Origin: Bacteroidales bacterium
GTDB taxonomy: Bacteria > Bacteroidota > Bacteroidia > Bacteroidales > Tenuifilaceae
Length of the DNA: 64,000 bases
Assembly: GCA_028708425.1 (NCBI GenBank)
Contig: JAQVYY010000013.1
Location: 1 to 64,000, forward strand
Direction: 5' to 3'
Under the pieces are notes generated by a model. The model was not told the origin of the DNA and searched no databases. It was given only the letters and a program-made list of their open reading frames with translations. Position numbers and translations under genes: made by a program. Of the stretch, positions 17,810 through 26,186 are shown one piece after another; the stretch's first letter is position 1; every line of letters starts with the position of its first letter.

Positions 17810-18667
17810 CTATATACGCTGAAAAATTGTAGGCTTTACCTGCCTTAAGGGGGCATCCATATTCATAATCGATTCAGAGTGTCCTAAAAAGAAATAGCCA
17901 CCAGGTTTTAAATTGTTGCAAAGCTTTTGAATTACCTTTTCTTGCGTTTCACGGTCGAAATATATTAAAACGTTTCGACAAAAAATCACATCAAAAGTGT
18001 CGGGAATACTGTAGGTGGAATCCATAAAATTTAGTCGACCAAAACGAACTTTTTTTCTGAGGTCGCCAATAACTTTTACCGTGGGGTTAGCTCTATCCTT
18101 ACTTCTTAAAAAATATTTACGCTTAATCTCAAAAGGGATATTAGCCACACGTTCCTCTTTATAAACAGCATCAACCGCTTTTTGTAGTATTTGGGTTGAT
18201 ATATCGGTGCCAATAATCGAGTAATCGAATCTGGGGTTCTTTTCGGCGAATTCGGATAAAACAATTGCCAATGTATATGGCTCTTCGCCACTTGAGCAGC
18301 CAGCACTCCATACCTTTATGTTTCGCACACCCGATTGTTTGTTAACAAATTCGGGCAGCACCGTTTCTGATAAAAAGTTGAAATGAACGGGTTCTCTAAA
18401 AAAATCGGTTTTGTTTGTGCTAACCACATCGAGCATGTGTATTATCTCCACGTTTAACCCATCCTTGCTAAAAACGTAGTCAATATAATCCTTAAAGTTA
18501 GTCATATTAAGCTCGCGCAACCTTTTTTGAAGCCTACTTTGGAGCATAATCCTTTTAACTGGGGGCATTTTTATACCGCTTTCCTTATATATAAATCGAC
18601 TTAGCTTATTAAATTCCGACTCGGTGAGTTGAGCTTTGAATATTTCGTTTAAACGAGAATCTATCAT
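17810..18667 (-). CDS. cheR: chemotaxis protein-glutamate O-methyltransferase
   Basis: CheR uses S-adenosylmethionine to methylate glutamates of chemoreceptors. The 285-aa protein has the N-terminal helical domain (about 10-80) and the methyltransferase domain with SAM-binding VWSAGCSSGEEPYTLAI, GTDIST, and the characteristic CRNVLIYFDRETQ. It is the usual length and appears complete. It starts after a 446-nt gap from cheW, so it may have its own promoter, and is followed by the kinase-like gene 89 nt on. Confidence 0.96.
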   Translation of the reverse strand: MIDSRLNEIFKAQLTESEFNKLSRFIYKESGIKMPPVKRIMLQSRLQKRLRELNMTNFKDYIDYVFSKDGLNVEIIHMLDVVSTNKTDFFREPVHFNFLSETVLPEFVNKQSGVRNIKVWSAGCSSGEEPYTLAIVLSEFAEKNPRFDYSIIGTDISTQILQKAVDAVYKEERVANIPFEIKRKYFLRSKDRANPTVKVIGDLRKKVRFGRLNFMDSTYSIPDTFDVIFCRNVLIYFDRETQEKVIQKLCNNLKPGGYFFLGHSESIMNMDAPLRQVKPTIFQRI

Positions 18668-19113
18668 TGTTTAAAAGGTAAAACGGTTAGGCAACAAAAT
18701 ACGGGATCTATCTTTAAAACGCACGCTATACATATTATAAGCTTTGACAGCTTGGCATACTAAAAACTAGTATTACCAGCTAAGCTAAACCAGGTATAAA
18801 ATGAAGAATATTGAGCGTGAGATTTACTTGGGATGGAATGATAACTCACTTGTGCGTAAGAGTCGAAAGATAAGGGCTGTTCAAAAAACTTTTACTCCAA
18901 CTTTGGCAACAATCTAAAATCCGCATTGTATTTTTTGAACAGCCCTAAAAGGGGGGTAAAATAAAATATTAGCTCCAGCCTAAAATTAGTAACGCCCCCA
19001 ATCAAACATCAAAACTTTGTTAATGCACTGTAAATCAAAACTAATATACAGTTACATTTACCAACACAAGATAGATGATTTATCATTACAAATCAAGTAA
19101 ATTTACGTTTATT
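18668..19113. other. 446-nt gap between cheW and cheR holding a MITE-like element
   Basis: No convincing gene is present. The stretch contains the 72-bp inverted-repeat element at 18874-18945. A 38-codon frame on the plus strand (18801-18917) runs into that element and is not supported. The promoter for cheR, if separate, would lie here but no clear TAnnTTTG with a matching TTG was found. Confidence 0.6.
18871..18948. mobile_element. MITE-like element, 72 bp with 15-bp inverted ends
   Basis: GGGCTGTTCAAAAAA (18874-18888) and its exact reverse complement (18931-18945) enclose 42 nt. Both sides are flanked by TAA, consistent with a 3-bp target duplication. There is no coding capacity, so it would need a transposase from elsewhere. 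In RNA it would fold into a strong hairpin between cheW and cheR and could affect read-through. Confidence 0.6.
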
Positions 19114-19635
19114 TTACTCGGTTTTCTCGATTTCGCTAGCCATCTCATTTTCCTCAGCTTTTATTTTTAAATCGGTAACATCCTCGACTGAGAAAACAGC
19201 GTCCATATCAAGAATCATAATAAACTTCTCATCAATGCTTGCTACCCCAACAATAAACTCCGATTTATACTTACTACCAATACTTGGGGGAGGCATAATG
19301 TTTTTCTTTTCGATTTCGAGTACCGCTTGAACCGAGTCTACCAACGCACCAATTTGTATTGACTCGCCATCGACCTGAATATCAAGCACAACAATACAAG
19401 TGTTGGCGGTAAATTCGGTGGGGGTCATGCCAAACTTAATACGCGTATCAATAACAGGAAGCACCGTTCCCCTTAAGTTAATAACACCTTTCATATAATT
19501 TGGCGCCTTGGGTACTTCAGTAATTCTTGTCATTTCCAGAATATTTAGTACTTTACCAACATGCGCAGCAAACTCTTCATCGCCAAGTTTAAATGATAGG
19601 TATGAGTTAATTCGTGATAAATTGTCTTGATTCAT
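19114..19635 (-). CDS. cheW: chemotaxis coupling protein CheW
   Basis: 173-aa adaptor linking receptors to CheA. A single CheW domain fills residues 10-155, with conserved VLNILEMTRITEVPKAP, GVINLRGTVLPVIDTR and IGALVDSVQAVLEI. A short acidic tail follows. It begins 2 nt after the cheA stop, so the two are translated from one message. It is the only stand-alone cheW in the window. Confidence 0.95.
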   Translation of the reverse strand: MNQDNLSRINSYLSFKLGDEEFAAHVGKVLNILEMTRITEVPKAPNYMKGVINLRGTVLPVIDTRIKFGMTPTEFTANTCIVVLDIQVDGESIQIGALVDSVQAVLEIEKKNIMPPPSIGSKYKSEFIVGVASIDEKFIMILDMDAVFSVEDVTDLKIKAEENEMASEIEKTE

Positions 19636-19637
19636 TT

Positions 19638-21746
19638 CTATTCCTCCGTTTTTTGTGTGTTGTGGTTTGTTACGTTTTCGCTTTCTATTTTAAACGCCTT
19701 GTGATTAGCAAATAGCTTGATAATTTTATTTGTATCCATAACCAAAGCTACGGTTCCATCTCCTAGAATGGTGGCTCCTGAAATCATGTCCTGATTTTTA
19801 TAGTGTTTGCCTAGGGGCTTAAGTACTGCTTGGTACTCGCCAATAACCGAATCAACTACAAGTCCAACTCTTTTTTCTTCAAAATTAACCACAATTACCT
19901 GTTCGTAATGCTGGGTACTTTCGTCGTAATCAAATTCACGCCTAATGTAAAAGAATGGCACCTGTTTTCCGTCGAGCACAACAACATTATTAAAAGTTTT
20001 AGCTATTTTCTCGTGCTCAACTGCGTAAATTTTATCTACTACCGAAAGTGGAATAATAAAATGAGTATTATCTACCTTAACTAAAAGGCCATCGATAATT
20101 GAAAGGGTAAGCGGCAATTTTATAGTAATCGTTGTTCCTATGCCAATTTCGGAATCAATTTCAACCTCTCCCCTTATATCGTTAATTTTCCGCTTTACCA
20201 CATCCATCCCAACGCCACGACCCGAAACATCGCTAACATTTTTTGCTGTACTAAGCCCGGGTAAAAACACCAAATCGAAGACCTCGCGCTTAGCTAGTTT
20301 TCGGTCGGGTGAAATAATACCCTTGCTTATGGCTTTTTGAGTAATAACGTTTGGGTCGATACCAGCGCCATCATCGGTAATCTGAATTATAACATTTGCT
20401 CCTGAATAAAAAGCCTTAAGGCTAATTTTACCCTGTTTCGGTTTTCCTACCTTCTCGCGAATGTCTGCATCTTCAATACCATGGTCCATGCTGTTGCGCA
20501 GTATATGCATAAGGGGATCGGCCAAGCTTTCAATAATGGTTTTATCGAGCTCTGTTTCGGCGCCCTCAGTAATAAATATCACATCTTTTTTTAGTTCTGC
20601 CGATAAATCGCGTACCAAGCGCTGAAAACGGGTAAGCATATTTTCTATAGGAATAAGCACAATACTAAAAGCGATATCTCTAAGTTGCCTCGAAAGTTTT
20701 TGCACATTTTCGGCTATCGGAACTAGGTTTGGCACATCGCTCTCTTCAGCAAAGAGGCTGAGCCTTGCCTGCGTAGTTACCAGTTCCGAAACTAGATTCA
20801 TCAGCATGTCGAGCTTATCGGATGAAACCCTTATGCTGCTTATTATTGCATTACGAGAGCTTGTTTTGTCGTTGCCTTTAACCGAAGTATTTGTATCCTT
20901 TCGATTTTTCAGAACCTCTTGAGCAAGTCTATTAGCTGCTGTTAAACCGATGTCCTTTTGTATCCCTGCCAAGTTATCGATTTCAGCAACAAACTTTTTA
21001 TCGGCCAATAAGTTGTCGTCGGCAATTTTATGTGTCTCGATAAGAGAATCGTCTTCAACAAAAATAAACACATCGCTAATACCGTTTACATCCGACTCGG
21101 TATACAGAACAATTTCCCAGTAGGTATAGCACTGCTCTGGGTCCATCTGCTCAAGAGGTGGTACCCTATTAAGGTGTGCATACACCTTAGCTTCGCCAAG
21201 CGAATGGATTTCGTCGATGAGAAACAAAGGGTTTGTTCCATTGTTGAATACATGGCTGTTTGGCTCAAACAGTATGTAATATGTTGCCCCCTTACCCGTT
21301 ATGGGCGGATGGGAATTTGTACTCGCTGATTCGGTTGGGTTTGTTTTATCTTGATTGCTTTCAAGTTGATCGGCACTAATAATTGCCGCCACTTTTGAAA
21401 GCAGGTTTTGATGGTTCTCTTGTACAATCGGATCGGTATAATTATCCTCGTCAAGAAGTACCTTAAGGTGATCGACAGCGGCTAAAGTTAAATCGAGTAT
21501 TTGGCGAGAAACGGCCAACCTATTGTTTCGAATTAAATCGTAAACCGTTTCCATTTCGTGGGTAAAACTATCAATCATATCAAACCCGAACATCCCACTA
21601 TTTCCCTTAAGGGTATGCATAACCCTAAAAACTTTTTGAACAATGTTTTGGTCTTCAGGATTCTCCTCAAGTTCAAGCAGAGATTTTTCTAACCCATCGA
21701 TAAGGTCGACCGCTTCCTCAATAAATTTTTTCTTGAAATTATCCAT
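19638..21746 (-). CDS. cheA: chemotaxis histidine kinase CheA
   Basis: 702-aa kinase at the core of the chemosensory array. Domains in order: HPt with H44 in VMHTLKGNSGMFG; a linker domain (about 150-245) of the type found where CheY/CheB bind; dimerisation helices (about 300-370); HATPase (about 370-545) with N-box HILRNSMDHG, G1 DDGAGID and G2 GRGVGMDVVK; and a C-terminal CheW-like domain (about 550-685). It phosphorylates CheY-type regulators and CheB. The start overlaps the stop of the upstream cheY by one base (TAATG). Confidence 0.96.
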   Translation of the reverse strand: MDNFKKKFIEEAVDLIDGLEKSLLELEENPEDQNIVQKVFRVMHTLKGNSGMFGFDMIDSFTHEMETVYDLIRNNRLAVSRQILDLTLAAVDHLKVLLDEDNYTDPIVQENHQNLLSKVAAIISADQLESNQDKTNPTESASTNSHPPITGKGATYYILFEPNSHVFNNGTNPLFLIDEIHSLGEAKVYAHLNRVPPLEQMDPEQCYTYWEIVLYTESDVNGISDVFIFVEDDSLIETHKIADDNLLADKKFVAEIDNLAGIQKDIGLTAANRLAQEVLKNRKDTNTSVKGNDKTSSRNAIISSIRVSSDKLDMLMNLVSELVTTQARLSLFAEESDVPNLVPIAENVQKLSRQLRDIAFSIVLIPIENMLTRFQRLVRDLSAELKKDVIFITEGAETELDKTIIESLADPLMHILRNSMDHGIEDADIREKVGKPKQGKISLKAFYSGANVIIQITDDGAGIDPNVITQKAISKGIISPDRKLAKREVFDLVFLPGLSTAKNVSDVSGRGVGMDVVKRKINDIRGEVEIDSEIGIGTTITIKLPLTLSIIDGLLVKVDNTHFIIPLSVVDKIYAVEHEKIAKTFNNVVVLDGKQVPFFYIRREFDYDESTQHYEQVIVVNFEEKRVGLVVDSVIGEYQAVLKPLGKHYKNQDMISGATILGDGTVALVMDTNKIIKLFANHKAFKIESENVTNHNTQKTEE

Positions 21747-22111
21747 TAGCGTAACACTTTATTAATTGCGGCAATAAGCTTAGCCGGAACAAAAGGTTTA
21801 ATAATCCAGCCTGTGGCCCCCGCGGCTTTAGCCTCCATTTTCTTTGATGTTTGCGACTCGGTGGTAAGGAATAGAATGGGGATCCTCTTATACTGATCCA
21901 TCTTTCTTACCTCTTTAATTAATGAAATTCCATCCATTTCAGGCATATGAAGGTCGGTTATAATAAGGTCAATGTGTGTTCCATCGAGAAATTTAAGGGC
22001 ATCGGTGCCATCGTTAGCGATAAGGACGTTATGGGATTCATTCTCGAGCGTGAAGCTAACCACCTCGCGAATGCTCTCAGAATCGTCAACAATTAAAATT
22101 GTTTTTGCCAT
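21746..22111 (-). CDS. cheY: CheY-like single-domain response regulator
   Basis: 121-aa receiver domain with no output domain: acidic pair D9/D10, phospho-acceptor D53 in ITDLHMPEMDG, T83/T84 in FLTTES and K105 in WIIKPF. It lies directly before cheA, and its stop codon overlaps the cheA start by one base, so it is the best candidate for the direct CheA phosphorylation target. In the absence of flagellar genes its output partner is unknown. Confidence 0.94.
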   Translation of the reverse strand: MAKTILIVDDSESIREVVSFTLENESHNVLIANDGTDALKFLDGTHIDLIITDLHMPEMDGISLIKEVRKMDQYKRIPILFLTTESQTSKKMEAKAAGATGWIIKPFVPAKLIAAINKVLR

Positions 22112-22134
22112 GGTAACTATCGATTAAATATAAA

Positions 22135-22473
22135 TTAATTATTTAGGGTGATTAGCGATTCAAAGCCTGCACGAACAAGTAGTACCCTATGATCTTCGGC
22201 GAGAGAAATGGATACGGTAACCTTGCTGTTTTCCTGCTGTGCATCCCAATAAAAGCGCTGAAGAATTTGGATAAACCCCAGGTCAATACTATCTACATTA
22301 CTGACTCTTACGTTAAAGTGTTTACCGCTAGCAAGGTTGTTGATAAAGAAATCTTTCATCTTTTTCGCATTTGTAAGCGTTAATTCGCCTTGGGCAATAA
22401 GCTCGATTTCATGGGATTTGCCTTTGACTTTGGAGGGTTTCGCTTTTAGGGTAATATTCTGTTTTTTTGCCAT
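22135..22473 (-). CDS. STAS-domain protein of chemosensory cluster
   Basis: 112-aa single STAS domain, related to anti-sigma-factor antagonists. The loop that carries the phosphorylated Ser/Thr reads SIDLGFIQILQ; aligned with IDSSG or IDTAG forms, the acceptor position is Leu65, so phospho-switching on that residue is unlikely. STAS proteins of this kind are often found beside cheY/cheA and probably serve as a protein-interaction module. It is 9 nt after the DxxxQ coiled-coil gene and 23 nt before cheY. Confidence 0.85.
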   Translation of the reverse strand: MAKKQNITLKAKPSKVKGKSHEIELIAQGELTLTNAKKMKDFFINNLASGKHFNVRVSNVDSIDLGFIQILQRFYWDAQQENSKVTVSISLAEDHRVLLVRAGFESLITLNN

Positions 22474-22482
22474 TTGAGTATA

Positions 22483-24303
22483 TTAAAATAGTTCCAAATT
22501 GTCATCGTTTAAATATTCATTGTTATCATAATCGAACAGCTCAACATCTCCTTCGTATTGTGTTACCGTTTCGTGAATTTTATGCTCACTAGCCATGGTA
22601 TATGATTTTTTGATTGCACCTAACTCATCAAAAACTTTCTCGTCGCCCAAATCAACATCTGTTTTAAGCATTTCATGAATTCGATTAAATTCAACTATTA
22701 TATCAGCTATTGTATGTTCAAAAAAATCGTAGTACTTAATCTTACTTACCGATTCTTTAACATTACCCGCTATGCTTTTGCTTGAAGCTAAGATTTGATC
22801 CAGCAACGATTGTATCACAAAGTTTTTTTCACCTAAGTGATTTACGAGATCAGCTATAGAGCTAGCTGCCTGATTTATAATACTTTCACTATTTTTGTGA
22901 TTAATATCTTGTTCTATTTGGGGCAATAACTCGCCGCTAACAGCAACTATATTGCTAAACACTTGCTGTATGATACCCTCAAATTTCTCAACATCTTCGT
23001 AAAGCGTTTCTACCTGGTTGATGGTTTGAGAATGATGTTTATTTGTAGCAATTGAATTTAAAACAATTATTGTTTGTGCGGTAACCTCTCTAAGGTCTGT
23101 TAGCGACTCAGAAAATGTTTGTACGCTTTTCTGTGTACAAATAATTTGATGAGCTAGCTGCTTTACATGCTTTTCATAGGTGCTACTGGCATCGCTAAAA
23201 TTATTAAGCACAGCCGAAGCGTTTTGCATTTTTTGAGCCATATTTTGCAAATATAGCTCATCCGCATTGTCGTGTGAAAAGTTAATTTCTTTGCACATTG
23301 TAGCAACGGTGCTCATGTTCGAACTAATTGCTATAAACTTTTCGGTTATCGCTTCAATAGCCTTTTGATATTCCTTGTTAGCATGTACAAGCTGCGCCGA
23401 CTGCAAGTTGGCAATGTCTCGAATCTTAATTAGGAGCTTTTGATTATCCTCTGTATTGCCCCCTTTTGGTTTGTTGGTTGTTTCAAGCAGATCATTAAGC
23501 AGGTTTTTGTGGGTTGCTTGCACGTGATCCATTTTCTGCCTAATAATATCGTGGTACTGAAGGTTAGTTATGATATCGGCGATGCTTTGCGAGGAGTCTT
23601 CAGTTTTTATTGTAAGCTGTGGTATTTGTCTAGCAACCTCCTCGTGCTTTTCGGCAAAAAGAATAATTCCGTAATGAATAGTGTTTAGGATAATATCTAA
23701 ATCGTTAAGGTTTTTCTGTTTAATGCTTTCAAAGTGCTTCAACGAAGAGGTAACGCCTGCTTTAAGCTTACTTAAATTGCTTTCGCTATTCAAGCCCAAT
23801 TCTTTAAACTGACTAATAATCGCACCATACCTTTTAATCAATTTTTCGAAGTTCCCATTTTGAGGAGTAGGCATAGTCGAGTTTGATATCTCAATATTAG
23901 CAAGTAAAAACTTGAGGGTAAGGAGGTCTTGATTAAGATTTTTAATAGGCAAAAAGAGCTTGCGCTGAAAATCGGCAATACTTTGTAAATGGGCTATCGA
24001 CCTATCTAACTGACTGGCAAATTTAATTTTAACCCTACTCAAACTTTCGTATAAACCCTCCAGGTTGATTAAAAACTGCCTGGATTCCTTTTCAGCTAGA
24101 TTGTTGAATATTTGAGTGGCATTACCGGAAATTTTTTTTGCTTGGCCATAGTAAAGTTTAAAGTCAGCATTTAATCCTAAAAAGTCATCGGACGAGCATT
24201 GGTGTAGCTGTAAAATTTGATTATCAATCCCCATAAATACTTCTGCAAATTCTGAAATTGCAGAGGTTATACTAATTTGTGATGAATTCAGATGTTTGGG
24301 CAT
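22483..24303 (-). CDS. coiled-coil protein with CheZ-like DxxxQ phosphatase motif
   Basis: 606-aa soluble, almost entirely helical protein with no membrane segment. Residues 247-262 read TNLQYHDIIRQKMDHV: the spacing D252-x3-Q256 inside LQxxDIIRQ matches the catalytic D143/Q147 of E. coli CheZ. A second similar helix, KYYDFFEHT (D526, H530), looks like a degenerate repeat. I infer a CheY-P phosphatase or a CheZ-derived scaffold. Position supports this: it lies between a CheY-like gene and the STAS-cheY-cheA-cheW genes. The rest of the protein resembles the coiled coil of chemoreceptors, but the conserved receptor tip is absent. Confidence 0.65.
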   Translation of the reverse strand: MPKHLNSSQISITSAISEFAEVFMGIDNQILQLHQCSSDDFLGLNADFKLYYGQAKKISGNATQIFNNLAEKESRQFLINLEGLYESLSRVKIKFASQLDRSIAHLQSIADFQRKLFLPIKNLNQDLLTLKFLLANIEISNSTMPTPQNGNFEKLIKRYGAIISQFKELGLNSESNLSKLKAGVTSSLKHFESIKQKNLNDLDIILNTIHYGIILFAEKHEEVARQIPQLTIKTEDSSQSIADIITNLQYHDIIRQKMDHVQATHKNLLNDLLETTNKPKGGNTEDNQKLLIKIRDIANLQSAQLVHANKEYQKAIEAITEKFIAISSNMSTVATMCKEINFSHDNADELYLQNMAQKMQNASAVLNNFSDASSTYEKHVKQLAHQIICTQKSVQTFSESLTDLREVTAQTIIVLNSIATNKHHSQTINQVETLYEDVEKFEGIIQQVFSNIVAVSGELLPQIEQDINHKNSESIINQAASSIADLVNHLGEKNFVIQSLLDQILASSKSIAGNVKESVSKIKYYDFFEHTIADIIVEFNRIHEMLKTDVDLGDEKVFDELGAIKKSYTMASEHKIHETVTQYEGDVELFDYDNNEYLNDDNLELF

Positions 24304-24419
24304 ACTTTATATATATGGTGTTAACCTGCCATAGGCAAATCGATAAAACATAGTAGTGCAACGATTAAAAGGCAAAAAAATTTCTCGTTCAAAGATTTGA
24401 GTCACTCCTTTTTAAAAAG

Positions 24420-24782
24420 TTAAGAAATTGAAACCATTCGCTTTATCGTATTAATAAAAACAGGAATATTAATGGGTTTATCAAAAAACTCGGCTGCTCC
24501 TAGTTGCTTGCAAAGGGTAACATTTTCAGCTGAACCTACAGCAGAAACAACCACAACAGCGATGTCGCTGGTTTTGGGATTGGCCTTAACCTCCTTTAAA
24601 AAGTCAAACCCGCTAACCTCAGGCATTAGCAGGTCAAGTAGGATGAGTTTCGGTTTTTCTTTTTCAATTATCTTAAACGCTTCATTTGCACCAAATGCTG
24701 TAATAGTATCATAACCTTCCTCTTGAAGAATAGCCTCAAGTAAAACTTGGTTTGTGGTAGAATCGTCAACAATTAGAATCAT
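24420..24782 (-). CDS. CheY-like single-domain response regulator
   Basis: 120-aa receiver domain from the ATG at 24782. An in-frame ATG at 24809 would add nine residues, but the shorter form starts exactly at the receiver fold (MILIVDDS). It has the acidic pair, the phospho-acceptor in LILLDLLMPEVSGFDF and the Lys in FFDKPI. It is the first gene of the chemosensory operon, just downstream of a strong promoter match. No output domain is present. Confidence 0.9.
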   Translation of the reverse strand: MILIVDDSTTNQVLLEAILQEEGYDTITAFGANEAFKIIEKEKPKLILLDLLMPEVSGFDFLKEVKANPKTSDIAVVVVSAVGSAENVTLCKQLGAAEFFDKPINIPVFINTIKRMVSIS

Positions 24783-24799
24783 AGCGTTCAAATATGAAT

Positions 24800-24837
24800 T
24801 TAATATCAAATATACGAGTAAAATCTAATTGCTGCAA
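24800..24837 (-). promoter_or_regulatory. promoter of the chemosensory operon
   Basis: On the minus strand TTG (complement of 24835-24837), a 20-nt spacer and TATATTTG (complement of 24807-24814) match the Bacteroidota consensus TTG-N19/20-TAnnTTTG. Transcription would start near 24800, giving a leader of about 20 nt before the ATG at 24782. Confidence 0.65.
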
Positions 24838-24939
24838 CTCTAATTTAATGAGGTTAATCATTAAAAATAGATGATTTGAATCACTATTGATATTTTATTC
24901 TTATATTTAACAATCTAAAAAAAAGAACTTTTTATCATC

Positions 24940-24969
24940 ATGAATTACGACAACAACCAATTAGCATGA
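24940..24969 (+). CDS. possible nine-codon leader peptide before crp
   Basis: ATG at 24940 opens a nine-codon frame (MNYDNNQLA) whose TGA overlaps the Crp/Fnr start codon as ATGA. Such an overlap would couple translation of the two. Nothing else supports expression, and the frame may be chance. Confidence 0.25.
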   Translation: MNYDNNQLA

Positions 24970-25625
24970 GGAATAACCCTAACCTAAAAGAGCTGCTTCC
25001 TGCTCAAGATTTGAATAGGTTACTAAAACTTTCGACAAAAGCTGAGTACATAAAGAAAGATCAGATTATTAAACAAGGTTTAATGGCTACCGATGTAATT
25101 CTTATACAATCGGGGCTGGCAAAGGTAACCCGTGAAATACGAAGGGATAAAAACATTATCCTTCGTATTGCGCAGCCAGGTTCGTTCTTAGGAATATCGT
25201 CGGTTATTAGTAGCAATCAATACAACTACTCGGTTATTGCGCTTGAACCCACTAGCGTAATGTTTATCGGGGTTGATATTTTTCAGCAATTTCTTAACGA
25301 GAAGATTGATTTTACCAACGAGTTTTTACGTCAAGTTTCCGCTGACAACCTTTTCAACATAAATCGGCTTTGCGGTTTACTGTCGAAACAGCTACCGGGC
25401 CGGGTTGCTGACCTAATGCTTTACTTCTCGGAGGATATATACAATAGCTTTTCATTCACGCTCCCTCTTACCCGTAAAGAGCTTGCCGAGCTTGCAGGAA
25501 CAACTAAAGAAAGCCTTATTCGAACACTCTCGGAATTTAAGCATGATAAAATTATTGATATGAACAGAAACCACTTTGCAATTAACAGCATAAATATTCT
25601 GCAAACCCTAAGCCGATTAGGATAG
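24966..25625 (+). CDS. Crp/Fnr-family transcriptional regulator
   Basis: 219-aa regulator. An N-terminal cyclic-nucleotide-binding-type beta-roll (about 5-120, with PGSFLGISSVIS) is followed by a dimerisation helix and a C-terminal winged helix with LPLTRKELAELAGTTKESLI as the recognition motif. No cysteine cluster of the oxygen-sensing Fnr type is seen, so the ligand is unknown. It is divergent from the chemosensory operon and followed 37 nt later by a receiver-domain gene. Confidence 0.9.
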   Translation: MRNNPNLKELLPAQDLNRLLKLSTKAEYIKKDQIIKQGLMATDVILIQSGLAKVTREIRRDKNIILRIAQPGSFLGISSVISSNQYNYSVIALEPTSVMFIGVDIFQQFLNEKIDFTNEFLRQVSADNLFNINRLCGLLSKQLPGRVADLMLYFSEDIYNSFSFTLPLTRKELAELAGTTKESLIRTLSEFKHDKIIDMNRNHFAINSINILQTLSRLG

Positions 25626-25662
25626 AAAAGTTATATTTGCATTTACTGATTCCCCTAATTAC

Positions 25663-26043
25663 ATGGAAAAGAATTACAAAGTTTTAATTGTTGATGATAT
25701 ATTTAACAACAGATTTCTTATTAAGCAAATTGTAAAGAAAGTTAATGCGAAATGCTTTGAGGCAGAGAATGGGAAACAGGCAATAGAAATTTTAGAGCGT
25801 AACGATATCGATATTATTTTAATGGATATCGAAATGCCGGTAATGAATGGAATAGAAGCAACAAAGCATATTCGGCAAAAATTCACGAATCAAAAAAAGA
25901 GCATACCAATAGTTGCCCTTACGGCTCACAACCCCTTAACATTTTTTAATGATTATAGGGATGTAGGTTTTAACCAACTTTTGACAAAACCATATTCAGT
26001 AAATAAGGTTTTGTCGGTTATCCAAGAATTCGGTAAATTATAA
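25663..26043 (+). CDS. CheY-like single-domain response regulator
   Basis: 126-aa receiver domain with acidic pair D11/D12, phospho-acceptor D55 in IILMDIEMPVMNG and K109 in LLTKPY. The motif IPIVALTAHNP is typical of receivers fed by hybrid kinases through phosphorelays, so it may belong to a different pathway from the cheY genes upstream. It is 37 nt after the Crp/Fnr gene and probably co-transcribed. No kinase partner is adjacent. Confidence 0.9.
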   Translation: MEKNYKVLIVDDIFNNRFLIKQIVKKVNAKCFEAENGKQAIEILERNDIDIILMDIEMPVMNGIEATKHIRQKFTNQKKSIPIVALTAHNPLTFFNDYRDVGFNQLLTKPYSVNKVLSVIQEFGKL

Positions 26044-26186
26044 CACACACATCTATTGATATGTGACTAACATATTCACAAATTGGTCTACTTCTTTTTT
26101 CTAAAGTACATTTAATTGGAAAACTTGAACTATTTTCATAATTTTAGCATAACTTATTATGTGAATGCTCTTAAAAAATATCGCCA

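Noticed and set aside
18801-18917. 38-codon plus-strand frame between cheR and cheW
   Set aside because: Its second half is made of the MITE-like element's left end and loop, and no promoter, conservation or domain is evident.
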